A program made the translations under genes and the position numbers. The notes under the pieces were generated by a model that saw only the letters and a list, made by a program, of their open reading frames with translations, ran no database searches and was not told the origin of the DNA. This document shows positions 25,555 through 36,462 of a DNA stretch of 64,000 nt, one piece after another. The DNA is taken from positions 16,087 to 80,086 of the forward strand of contig QANU01055118.1 of assembly GCA_003254905.1 (NCBI GenBank), written 5' to 3'. The stretch comes from Nissolia schottii. Its lineage: Eukaryota; Streptophyta; Magnoliopsida; Fabales; Fabaceae. The stretch's first letter is position 1, and every line of letters begins with the position of its first letter.

Positions 25555-25930
25555 TTTTGAGCAACAGAGTCAATGCCATTTTCCCGAAGATCATAAATCA
25601 GGCTCTGATTTCTCTCCATTTTAGGAGGTGCAAACTACCTGGTGAGGCGGGACCTGGTCCAGGGATCAAAGGGAGCTCTCTATGGTAGTTGAGGTGTTGG
25701 TGGCTTTGCCTGCCTAAGCTAATTCTCTCGATCAATGAACCTGTTTCAAATGCGACGGCTAGGGTTTGGAGTCCAGGACTAATGCTAATTACATGTGTCA
25801 TGACCGAGTATGTCAGCCATTGGTTGGGAAAATATCTGCCCAGAAATCACATTAATTCGTTACTTTGCTGATAATATAGTTACAAACGGGGGATCCAAGA
25901 AGCATCAGGGGATAGAGACAGAGAAGGACC
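25555..25930. other. compositional island, possible organelle-derived insert
   Basis: Base composition is close to balanced here while both flanks are strongly AT-rich. The texture resembles plant mitochondrial non-coding DNA. The minus strand has a 67-codon open frame (25598-25801) with no family resemblance I can name. It directly precedes the PMD-bearing MULE. The organellar origin is a guess from composition only. Confidence 0.25.
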
Positions 25931-26125
25931 AATCAATCAAAATTGGTGGGAGCGCAGAGTGAGAGTATGGGGTTTTGACATTTATGTGGTTTTAGAGGGA
26001 GAGGAATCTGAATATATGAGCCAAAATACAAAATTACGGATGTGTGGGAAAAATTTCTAAAATCATCACTATTCAGGGCGATTTCAGAAAATTCAAAAAA
26101 AAAAAAGAAAAAAAGAAAAAGGAAG

Positions 26126-26307
26126 CTGAAATCGGCGGGACCCACGGCGATTTCAGAGAGGGGAGAGGGTGTCAACGCATGGGAATCCGCGTGGAAGGCA
26201 TGCAGTGGAGTGGAGGGACAGGGGCGGACAGAGGGAGGCGTGGGGGGACGACACGTGGCTGTGCCTGACGGAGGCTCTGAAATCGGCGGGACCCACGACG
26301 ATTTCAG
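26126..26307. repeat. left subterminal hairpins of the PMD element
   Basis: Two nearly identical hairpins, 26126-26156 and 26277-26307, read CTGAAATCGGCGGGACCCAC then (G/A)-CGATTTCAG: a 9-bp perfect stem around a short GC-rich loop. A lone half-site CGATTTCAG lies at about 26081. The spacer between the two is GC-rich, unlike the AT-rich surroundings. Confidence 0.7.
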
Positions 26308-27165
26308 ACTGCGCTCCTTCCCAATGCGCGGACCTCACCAATTCCTCCATTTCTCTTTACTTCTTCACCTATATCTGGTCCCCCATAAACCGAAAATACC
26401 TCAGCCATTTTTGTTTCCCCTATTTTTTTTCCCTCAATTGCTGCTTGCTTTCTTTGTTTTTTTTTTGCCTCCACTTCTGCTATCATGTTCTATATTTTTT
26501 TTTGTTGCATCCATTATACATTTTCTCACACTTCTTTCATTTTTGCTGGTATAATTTTAATTTTATGAGTTTTATGTACATAATTTTTTTTTTTTTTTTT
26601 TTCATTGTACTGTTAACTTATTTTTTTTACAGTTAAGTTATTAATTTTTTCATTTCAAACCGGTTGTAACGATGACACTGTAAATTTTATACTTGTAGTT
26701 TAGAAGAAAAAAAATCATCACTATAGTGAGAAGGGGAGATGACACTATGAATCCATTGTTACACATTACAGAAAATATCCTACAGGATAATTAGGTTTAT
26801 ATTTATATTATTATTATTATCATTCACTCTCTTTTATTATTATTGTTGTTATTATTATTGTTGTTATTAATATAATTTTTTTATTTATTCTATTAAGAAA
26901 TTACTTAGTATATAGTTATTATAATTTTAATTATGGCTTTTGTATAATTTATATATTTTCTTTCTCAGGTGTAAAGTTTATCTCAATACTTGATAGGCAT
27001 AGGGGCTTTAACAGATATATGTAAATACCATAATAATATTTTACAGATATATATAATATTTATAAGATAATATACATTTTTAAATTTTAAATTTAATATA
27101 TTAAGTGATTATTGATATTTAGCCCTAAGTGATAGAGCATTTTTTTATGCCCTTTTACTACTAAT

Positions 27166-27270
27166 AATAATAATAATATTATTATTATTAATATTATTAT
27201 TACTATTATTATTATTTATATATATATGTACAGCGGCACAGTTATAACATATATATATATATATATATTA

Positions 27271-27310
<40 letters not shown>

Positions 27311-27330
27311 GTTTTTATTATTATTATTAT
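27166..27330. repeat. ATT/AT microsatellite tract
   Basis: Runs of (ATT)n and (TA)n interrupted by short spacers, inside the PMD element. Open frames here encode only Tyr-rich low-complexity peptides and are not genes. Confidence 0.85.
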
Positions 27331-27496
27331 TCTGAAAAGGGAATAAATAATAAAAAAATTAATTATGATAGAGAAATATTATTATATACTACTACTAAAC
27401 ATTATTATATACTACTCGTGACTTATAAATACACTACTAATAGTTATTATAATAAGATTTTCAATTTTAAATTAATAAAGAACTAATTATTCATAT

Positions 27497-28030
27497 ATAT
27501 ATATATGTTCTCATAAGTATAAGGTATTCTTTTTTTTCAAAAGAGTTTAATGTGCTTTAATAATATTAATAATAATAATAATAATAATAAATAATAATAA
27601 TAATAATAATGATGATGATGATGATGATAGCCATAATAATAAAACTAACAATTATTAGTAGAAGTATTAGCTGTAGAAGTATTAGCATTAGTATTAGTAG
27701 TAGTAGTATTAGTATTAGTATTAGTATTAGTATTAGTTTTAGTAGTATTAGTATTAGAAGTATTAGTAGTATTAGACTATTAGTAGTATAACCCTAACCA
27801 TCAACCTAACTCTAACCCTAAACCTTAAAATCCTAAACATAACCCTTACTCTAAACCTAAACCCTAAATCCTAAATCCTAAATCCTTAACTCTATCCCTT
27901 GACCCTAACGCTTAAACACACACACACACACACACACATATATACACGGGTATGTATTTATTATTAAAGCATATTAAACTCTTTTGAAAGAAAAAAAAAG
28001 AATACCTTATGCTTATGAGAAAATATATAT
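27497..28030. repeat. large inverted repeat around microsatellites
   Basis: The arms lie at about 27497-27565 and 27959-28030. The left arm contains CTCATAAGTATAAGGTATTC and AAAAGAGTTTAATGTGC; the right arm is the reverse complement with a few mismatches. The ~390-bp centre contains (AAT)n, (GAT)n, AGTATT repeats, the start of the CCCTAA-type array and an (AC)n tract at about 27915-27938. The arms could fold into a long hairpin or mark a nested insertion. Confidence 0.75.
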
Positions 28031-28787
28031 ACCCTACACATAAATCTAACCCTAACCCTAAACATAAATCTCACTAACCCTAAACCTAACCATAAATCTA
28101 ATGTATTGAGTAACACACCTTACCTTAAACCATAAACCTAAACCCTCCTTAAACCCCTAAACCTAACCCTAACACTTACCCTATCCCTAATCCTAACCCT
28201 AACCTTACCACTTGCTCTAACCTTAACCCTAAGCCTTAAACATAAACCCTTAACCTGGCCCTTAACCTAACCATAACCCTAACTCTTAATCGAAGCCTTA
28301 CCCTAACCCTTAACATAACCTGAGCTCTTAACCTAAGTCTTACCCTAATCCTAACCCTTAACCTTACCCTAACCCTACCCCTTAACCTAAACCTAAACCT
28401 AAATGTAAACCTAACCCTTAACCTAACACGAAACATAAACCCTTAACCTAACCCTAAGTCTTAACCTAAGCCTATGTATTACCCTAACTATAAACCTAAC
28501 CATAACCCTAACTCTTAACCTAAGCCTTACCCTAATTGTAAACCTAACCATTAACCTTAACCTAAGCCTTATCCTAACCCTAACCCTTACCTTTACCATA
28601 ACCCTACCCCTTAACCTAAACCTAAACCTAAATGTAAACCTAACCCTTAACCTAACACTAAACATAAGCCCTTAACCTACCCCTTAACCTAACCCTAACT
28701 CTTAACCTGAGCCTAAGTATTACCATAACTGTAAACCTAAGCATAACCCTAAATGTTAAGCCTCAACCTACGTCTAACCCTAACCAA
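27790..28787. repeat. degenerate interstitial telomere-like array (CCCTAA type)
   Basis: About 1 kb of imperfect CCCTAA, CCTAAC and CCTTAA units, almost all with C-rich sequence on the plus strand. The common unit is the 6-mer CCCTAA rather than the canonical plant 7-mer CCCTAAA, although the 7-mer also occurs. A segment of about 230 bp is duplicated in tandem: the block beginning at 28371 recurs at 28601 with few changes. A further stretch of three CCCTAA units occurs at about 31200-31220, on the other side of the PMD gene. Confidence 0.85.
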
Positions 28788-28838
28788 TTCCCTGATCATA
28801 TTATATACAATATCTAATGTCAATTGTTATTAATACAG

Positions 28839-31064
28839 GTTGCACGGCGGTTGCGGACTAGACACGGGGTCATTGAGTCACAGAACATCCTCAGACATTC
28901 GTATCTACAGAATGCCAGTTTACTACAAGTGTCCTTGCTATCCCATATTGGGGTGAACCAAGGACTTATTTCTGCTCTTGTCGAGCAGTGGAGGCTGGAG
29001 ACCCACACATTTCATCTCCCACATGGTGAGTGCGCCATCACACTGGAGGATGTGAACATGATCCTTGAGATTGGGTCAGAGGGCGAAACCGTAACTGCCA
29101 CAGAAATTGTGTCTATGGGACCAGGTCTTATAAACTTATGCCAGGAACTTCTTGGAGTCACACCTGGTCCTGAAGATATAGACAGATCGTTTATCAATTC
29201 GGTCTGGTTGAATAACAATTTTGGCGCTGATATCCGCGACGACATTGACCAGTACGACATGGGTCAGATATTGATATGGCATGCGCGTGGGTAAATTCTG
29301 CGTCTGTTTGACAATTTTTTGTTCTGTGATAAGCATGACAACTGAATCCATTCCAACTACTTGGCCATCCTTAGAGATTTGGGTGGCATAGGAAGGTATA
29401 ACTGGGGTTCATCCATAGCCATGCTCCAGAGAGCATTGTGTCGCGCTTTGCGCACAAACTTCAAGGGAATAAGTGGTTATATGGTGCTGCTCCAAGTGTG
29501 GGCGTTTCACAGGTTTCCAACACTTGCACCAAACCCACATGATCCGAAAGTCTTCCAATTTCCCCTTGCGACAAGGTAATTGCTTATTTAGTTGACAGTA
29601 TCACTGTTTAACATTAGTTTAATAGAACCACTTTTAATCTGGTTTATTAAGCCTAATTTTTTTTACTGCAGGTGGGTTGACCATGAGTACATTCCTAACA
29701 TTCACAACATTACTACAAAGGAATGTAGAAGAGCAATAGACGATATGACCCCAGACCATGTACAGAATAATGCCCTAAACCCTTAGAATTATTAAGTGAA
29801 CCTAACCGTCAATCTATTTGAATGTAATCATTTTTTTTGTACAGTTTATATGGTAGCCATATCGTCAACCCCAAATTGCTGCAATCATACCTAAGGAAGT
29901 GAAGAGTAAACTGGGTACGTGGTCGGTAGTATGCCCATTAATATGCTTTGAAATTGTTGAGTGGCATGCTGCTGATCATGTGCTCCGACAATTTGGGTTG
30001 GTTCAGACGGTGCCTTCTAGGCCTAGTTGCAATATCCTGGGTCGCTCGCACAATGTTGATCTGAGGGGAAACCCACAGGCGTTGCAGGCTGCTAACTGGG
30101 TGCAAAGGCATCATCCTTAGATCTAGATGTAGCCTAACCGCGCGGCATTGGTCGGTGATAGACTTATTAATTACAGACCAACCATGCAATACTAACAGTG
30201 GTATCTGGTTCATGGTCATAGATTTCTTAAACAAATCTACGACCATTAACAGGTACCTGATGTGTGGCAAGAATATTATCCTTCACCACCGCATGGTACA
30301 ATGCCCGTGCACCAACCACATGGTTTCTTTGATGAGGGTCCGCACGGTTTATACACACCACCTCCCAAGATGGTTTCTTTGCTTCGCCACCGCAGGCACA
30401 TACATATGTTCCGGTTCCCGAAACGGATCCCCTTACACAACCTGGTTTATATGCCTGACTAGGTGAACAGATGGCTCAACAATTAGATGAGATTGACGAG
30501 GACTTTGACCCATTTAACCCTGACCCCTCGTCAACACAACCTCCCCAGCATCCAGTTGATGAAGTTACAGTGACGCCATGCCCACTTGATCTCACTGTTG
30601 AAGTCACTCCACCTATGTACAGACCACGCGTTCAATCCCCTCTTTTTGGTGAAATGTACAGTAAGCAACACTCGTTAGGTAGAAGATCCTTCCACGTAGG
30701 ATCTTCTACAAGACATAGTGAGCCACGCAAATGTACCTCTGAGCCATCAGGTTCTGGTACCGGGGTTAGGGCAGGGTTTAATTTGAATGAGCTGCCTAAG
30801 GATGCATAAGACGATGACCACGATAACTCCCAGCCCGATGCACCTTTGAGGCAACCGTCACCAAGATCTGGCCCGAGGGGAAACCTATTTGCGAGGGGAA
30901 TTCACAGATTACAAAGACGAATGATGCGGTGGATGGGACATCGAAGCAATCACGATGGAGCAAGTACCAGCTGTGTAGGTGAGCAGGAATATGATCTTCG
31001 TGACCGTCAGAATATTAGGGCACCCAACAGATATACCCCTATAGAGGCACCGATATTTTCATGA
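28839..31064 (+). pseudogene. plant mobile domain (PMD/MAIN-like) protein, decayed
   Basis: After a consensus acceptor (TTAATACAG) the frame reads a PMD: SHIGVNQGLISALVEQWR, THTFHLPHGECAITLEDVN, then YNWGSSIAMLQRALCRALR and the WVDHEYIP and ADHVLRQFGLVQTVP blocks. PMD proteins are the MAIN/MAIL1 family; members also travel in transposons. The copy is broken: in-frame stops at 29292-29294 (TAA) and 29343-29345 (TGA), a stop at 29784-29786, further stops and probable frame changes between 30118 and 30470, and a TAA at 30807-30809 inside an otherwise continuous C-terminal frame (30471-31064). One intron, 29576-29671, keeps good GT-AG sites. No start codon was found before 28839; a 5' exon may be lost. 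It lies inside the MULE-like element. Confidence 0.75.
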
Positions 31065-31479
31065 ACAACTATGAATGTACCTGTACCCATCAAAATTGAA
31101 CAAATTGTGTATGTGATTATAATTTTCATTGTTATCTTTCATTGTAAAATTGTATTTTTATTATTATTATTGTAACGATAATGACATTAACCTCTAATCT
31201 AACCCTAACCCTAACCCTAAACTGCTAACCTCAACATTATTTTTTCTAACCTCATCATCATAAAAAATATATGCAGCAACACTATAAAAAATAATCACAC
31301 ACTATGAATATTACCACTCAATCAGCAAGAGAAGAAAACCAAAAACTGCTAAAGAGGAAGCAGAAGAATTCAAGAATGATACTAAGAAAGAAGAGAGTGA
31401 ATGAGTGAATGAGCAATGGACTCAACTCTTCACTTCCCTTTTATAGACCCGAAATTAAATAATTTTTGTTTTTTTTACT

Positions 31480-31684
31480 CTGAAATCGCCACAATATATG
31501 GCAATTTCAGAAGAAATCTCCATGATGTATGGCAATTTCAGGCTCTGAAATTGCCATACATTGTGGCGATTTCAGAGCATATTTTTTTTTATAAAAAAAA
31601 TTATTTTTTGTTTGAAATTGCCACTCTGTGTAAATTGTCTAAATTCAGATGTCTGAAATCGTCACTCTGTGTGGCGATTTCAGA
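31480..31684. repeat. right subterminal hairpins of the PMD element
   Basis: Three hairpins of the family motif: 31480-31510, 31544-31575 and 31654-31684, each CTGAAAT(C/T)G...C(G/A)ATTTCAG with 9-13-bp stems. Intervening half-sites at about 31532 and 31613 suggest more copies once existed. Confidence 0.7.
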
Positions 31685-31780
31685 AAGCAAACCCATACAA
31701 TTGTAATTTTTTTCAAACCACCATACCATGGGATTATAAAAATTTTGGGGCCATAAATAAGTAAAAAATCCTGAGAGTGT

Positions 31781-32676
31781 GCACATTCCTCTTTTTAAGC
31801 TGGGAACCCAAGGCCTTCAAGTACTTCAACTTCTCTCCTTTTCGGTAATTAACCATGTTCAAATAGTAAAATCGAATAAGGTCAAATCATTTATCTTCTA
31901 ATAAACTATTAATATCCTTTTGTTACAAGTTAGCAAAATCCATAAAGAAAAATATCTAATCATTATGGAATGAAATGGAGTGATATCACACACACACACA
32001 TATATACATACACACACACACACACATATATATATATTCATCTAAGCACACCATTTCTGGAAAATTGATTAAGACTATATTTCTCTGGCATTTTTTTTAT
32101 AATTTTTTTATGTGACAAGGAGCATGTTTTACATCTTCAAATTTCAATGTTTAATTTTTAACTTTGGTGATATTTTTACCTTGGAGAATTAAAATTTTCC
32201 TTTTAAGTTGAGTATGTGCCAAGGCCTTTGACCTATGGTTGGGCCAAGTTTGAACAGGTTAACAACCTGTGTTAAATGCATTGTCGATCCAAAGTAAAAA
32301 TCGACTCAATCAAGTGGTTGGCTCATCAGGTAAGAGTCCACCCGACCAAAGTGACTTACAAGATTCTCTGAAGAGAAATTAATAAATTATAGTTGCACGG
32401 TTCAATGCAAATATGGCCTTAGAAAGAAGAGAAAAAGTGAGGAAAAGAAAAACCACTAAGGGCTGAATGTACTAATTCAAGACTACGAATTTTCTTTGGT
32501 GTGTAAAGGGTTTAGATGTGCCCTTGGCATCCCCAAAAGAATCGGTGATACATATAACTTGACATGTATCTTTCTTAATTTTGAAACTTTGTGATTAGAT
32601 GATAAGGATTGGACCCTTTACTCTCCAATAACTCTCCTTTCCAGTCAAAACAAAATAAGAAAGAAGTCTCTATTTC

Positions 32677-32727
<51 letters not shown>

Positions 32728-33304
32728 TATTCCTGAAACACAAGTTAAGTTATGTGTGACCATTTATAAAGTGATATTTTAGTTAAGCTCCACGGTTAAC
32801 TTGTATATTTATATGAAATGTTATATGGTAAAAATATAGTCAACTTGATGCTCCATTAAAATTCAATAAACAAAGAAAAAGAATCAGTAATGCATAAAAT
32901 GCAGTGTTTCCGACGTGGATAAAGAGAGAAAATGAGAAGAGAAAGAATTAGAGAAATAGCATATTACCTAGAGTAATCTACCATATTTTTGTTTAATACA
33001 TCAACCATGCAGCTTCTTTCATTTTTATTTTTAAAAAAAGTACATAAAAAATAGTTTTATATTATTTATTCAATTATGAGATATCACACGTTTAACATCA
33101 TAATCCTCAACTTCTAAATTATGAACTCTTTCATAAATTTTGGGAAATACTTTTCTATATATGCACCATTTGCAGACAATGGTGTGAGAAATTTCTATCA
33201 CAGTAGATTACAATTAAAAAAGAAAAAAGAAAAAGAGGCACACATTTAAAGTTGTTAACTTGCAAAGTTGAGAGAAATGTATGAAGAATATCTTCTGTGA
33301 AGTG
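31781..33304. other. intergenic region with dinucleotide repeats
   Basis: AT-rich DNA containing (CA)n/(TA)n tracts at about 31988-32038 and a (TA)n run at about 32677-32722. The stretch at 32210-32390 is less AT-rich and looks like an old repeat remnant that I cannot classify. The last part adjoins the 3' end of the minus-strand TPR gene. Confidence 0.5.
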
Positions 33305-35361
33305 CTAAGATAGTGTGATGAAGTTCTGCAGAGAGGTAATCAAACTTGGAGGCCAGTGCTTTGTGTCTCTAACATATGAAAGGTCTGTAAAATGGGGATC
33401 AAGCAGTGTCGCAATGGTGAACTGGTTTTCGGCGAGCAATGGAGCATGCTTATCTGCATACAAGGCCGCTGCAAGAGCTGCATGCACTTCTGCTCAGAGG
33501 AAATAACAAAAATGTGGTATTTATCTGAGAAAAGTGAGAATTCAATTTCCTTGTGCAGCATATAATTCTAGAGTATAATGCATGTAGCCTATGATATGAA
33601 AACACACACACACACAAACACACACATATATCTATACCTGGATAGCCTTTAAGAGATATTGAAACGTCTTCCATCTCTGCAATTGCTTGTTCTCTGTCAC
33701 CAACTTCATACAGTGCCAGTGCTCTTCCTACCCTCGCATACTCTGAGAATGCCAAATCTTTGTAGCTTTCAATGACCTGAAAGAAAAAGAAAAAAAAGGA
33801 GTAGGCATGTGTACCTAGTACTAATCAGTAGATGATTAAAGCATGGAACATGAGAATATAGTCATAGAATGTGGCACTCTGATGATGCCTTGAAATATCT
33901 CAGGTTGAGCGACTAAATATCTATCAGTCAAAGGAGGTTATAACTTATATAAGGTGGATGAGTGAAAAATCCTACCATGGCTTTAAAAATCATGAGGCCT
34001 TTATAATAATGTAAATTATATATTTCTGTTATCTCTAAGGCTCTAATGATTCCAAAGAATAAAAAACCATAACGACATCAGAACAATTGCTGCACTTGTA
34101 TGGAATTGAACTCTAGAATCTTCCCATGCTCAGCATGAATTTTGCTTACACTCAAGTTATTACAGATGCTTCACAATATTGTGATTGTATTTGCATGATG
34201 TCTTCGCTCATCCATATACATTCTTTTTTTATGCTCCAATGTCAAAGCTAAATATTTTAAGAACATAACTTTTTCATCTCTGATTATGATATCTCACAAA
34301 CATAGCTAAAAACCTTGCAACTCCTTGAGCACTGTGGCGACTAATAAGTCTTTCCAATAATCACTTATCAACGATTTAAACTTTAGTCCTTAATTGAGCA
34401 TTGTGCAAATGCAAGTTCTCTGCATTTGCAGAAACTGGCCAGTAGCAACAGCAGTTTGCTTCCCAAAATTCCGTAGGCTACTGCATACCATGCCCTAGGT
34501 TGTAGATCAACAGCATAGTTGAAGAATAAACGGGTCATTTTTTGTCTTTTTGGGTGATTTTCTACTAAGAAATAAAGATTGATTCTTCATTCAACTGATT
34601 CTCCAAAAAAGGTGAAGAGGGGAATCTCAATTTTTTTTTTTTTTTTAGGTTGCCTGCCCGGTATCTAAGGCTTTGCCTTAACTAATCTGGGTCAACTCGG
34701 GTCGCGCACCTGGCTATGGCAGGTGAGTCTCCCAGCGGGAATAACTGTATACACAAGGTCTCGAACTTGGGACCTTGCTTAAGCGATACCAAGCCGCTTA
34801 CCACTTGGACCAAACCCCGGTGGGGAATCTCAATATTGATACCGTAGGAGACAACCTTCAAGTGGACACAGACTGTAGGGGATATAAATATTATATTTTT
34901 CTCACAAAAGAAGGGTAAGAAAAAATATGAAAGACATGAAAATGAGCAAAATTGAAGTACACATCCATCACCTTAGAAAAGTATTCAAGGGCACCATTGA
35001 AATCACCCAGAGCCTGCAATTCTCTTCCTTTCTCCAACAACTCCACCGCCTGAGACACTCTCTGTGAGATTAAGGCACTGGCATCTCTTTCAGAAGTGGT
35101 TACAGGGTCATACACAGTGTCACTGGCAGCAGCATATGAAGGAAGGAGAAGGAAAGCAGAGAGGGGCAGAGATAAGAGGAACACGCGCCTCTTTGGAACA
35201 AGTTGTTGTTGTTGAGCTTTCAAAATAGGTGGTGGTGGTGGTGACGATTCTTTGTTGCTATGAGAAATGGAATACTGAATGAAGGTTTTGGGTTTTGGCA
35301 GAGGAAGATGATGGGAAATGTGTAGTGGTGCTCTGCACGCACCCACCATAACTGAGCTCAA
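33305..35361 (-). CDS. TPR-like protein, probably thylakoid-lumen targeted
   Basis: Three exons on the minus strand, 34972-35361, 33638-33776 and 33305-33489, join in frame to 237 residues. The N-terminus has a bipartite plastid signal: ~45 residues rich in Ser, Pro and basic side chains, then PKRRVFLLSLPLSAFLLLPS followed by YAAAS. The twin-arginine-like RR, hydrophobic core and AxA-type site point to the lumen through the Tat route. The mature part contains TPR-like helices (AVELLEKGRELQALGDFNGA; ARVGRALALYEVGDREQAIA) and ends with a conserved-looking DPHFTDLSYVRDTKHWPPSL. I cannot name the orthologue. Translation may begin at 35361 or at the second ATG (35349). Intron 1 carries a SINE, and a G-box lies just upstream. 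Confidence 0.8.
34632..34821 (-). mobile_element. tRNA-derived SINE in TPR-gene intron 1
   Basis: Read on the minus strand the element starts near ACCGGGGTTTGGTCCAAGTG, has a pol III A-box (TGGTCCAAGTGG) and B-box (AGTTCGAGACC), and ends in a poly(A) run, seen as poly(T) at 34632-34646. It is flanked by perfect 13-bp direct repeats, GGGGAATCTCAAT, at 34619-34631 and 34822-34834. It lies in the same orientation as the host gene. Confidence 0.88.
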
Positions 35362-36462
35362 CTAACCTCTTCAGAGATTTTCCCTGATTATTTTTTTTTT
35401 TTTCAACAGAGATTTTTGTAGGTCCTCACAAATATTCAATGGCTGAAATTTGCATACCCTATTTTATATGGCACGTGATATTTTAGATTTGAGAATAAAA
35501 GATGTTGAGTCTCACAATCTACTATCAATACTACATAATAATTTTTTAAATATATAGTATTGATAGTCACACATTCCTAAGAACTTAAATCGAGTATTTA
35601 TTATAATATTTAACACATTTTCACAATTTCTAAATATAAATAAATTAGTTAATTAATTAATATTATATTTTACAAATAATATATTTTAAAATATTAAATA
35701 ATTTTTTTATACGACCAAAATATATATCGGTGCAAGTCCAATGGACCAAGAAATTTAAAATTAATTCATACCAAAAGTCAATAATCAAACCTATAACATT
35801 TGTTTAAGAGATAATGAATCTCTTCTGCTCAATTACAATTAAATGATTTTATATTTGTTTCGATCATTCGAAATTTTCCAACAGCATTTAGATGTGAAAT
35901 GAAGTTTATTTAACTTTAAGGTTTCTTGGAACTTTGTAGTTGCAGAAGTTTTTTTAAAGAATAAAGTAATTTAGATTTCAGACCATTTGATCATAAGGTA
36001 GCCTTCAAATTACCCAATCATATAATTTTAGTAATTTACTACATATCAAATAATTATATCGTACAAAATATTTATCCAAACAAATTTACATTTGTTTATT
36101 CAATTGTCTCCACTCTCATATTGCTCTCAGCCAGGCATATCAGAAGTTAGAGCAATATCACTGCTTAGGCACTATATACATTATGAATTGCATTCCTTAA
36201 ACACTCTATCAGATCATCCATGTTTCTTAAAATTTGCACGCAAGTTTACACATGTAATCAAATATTGCTCAAGACTAACAAAAATACCAAGAAAATGCAG
36301 ACAATCATTCAAAGACCAAACAGGCACCTGGAAGCTGGAACATGAAAAATGGCTTCCACTATTGCTAAATAGCAAATGATGTTAGAAATCTGATTTTAGC
36401 TCTCGGTGATCTTAAGTCTTACAAGGCAGGTTTTGAAAGAAATAACTTGTTAATATCAGCAC
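35362..36462. other. intergenic region between TPR gene and RABC1
   Basis: Contains the divergent flank of the TPR gene (its promoter, minus strand) and the downstream flank of RABC1. AT-rich; no other gene or transposon recognised. Confidence 0.5.
35472..35477. promoter_or_regulatory. G-box CACGTG upstream of the TPR gene
   Basis: The palindrome CACGTG lies about 110 bp upstream of the start codon. G-boxes bind bZIP and bHLH (PIF-type) factors and are frequent in promoters of light-regulated plastid-protein genes. The position fits; function is inferred. Confidence 0.4.

Larger units (their letters stand above)
25969..31771 (+). mobile_element. MULE-like element carrying a PMD gene and telomere-like array
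   Basis: The 5.8-kb segment is flanked by TGAGAGTAT (25960-25968) and TGAGAGTGT (31772-31780), a 9-bp duplication with one mismatch. The left end (GGGGTTTTGACATTTATGTGG) and the reverse complement of the right end (GGATTTTTTACTTATTTATGG) are diverged inverted copies. Both subterminal zones hold hairpins built on CTGAAATCG...CGATTTCAG. Contents in order: GC-rich left subterminal zone, AT microsatellites, a large inverted repeat, a CCCTAA-type array, a broken plant mobile domain gene on the plus strand, then the right subterminal zone. No mudrA-like transposase was seen, so it was probably mobilised in trans. Its ends match the small element at 59611-59911. Confidence 0.72.

Noticed and set aside
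26042..26636. Overlapping 150-170 codon frames at the left end of the PMD element
   Set aside because: They run through hairpins, homopolymers and pyrimidine tracts and disagree with each other; no domain is visible.
27226..28665. Open frames rich in Tyr, Ser-Ile or Arg-Val
   Set aside because: They are translations of ATT, AGT and CCCTAA repeats.
27790..28787. A true chromosome end
   Set aside because: The array is degenerate, internal, and embedded in a transposon with unrelated sequence on both sides.
34632..34821. A tRNA gene
   Set aside because: A and B boxes are present but there is no cloverleaf; a poly(A) tail and 13-bp target repeats show it is a SINE.
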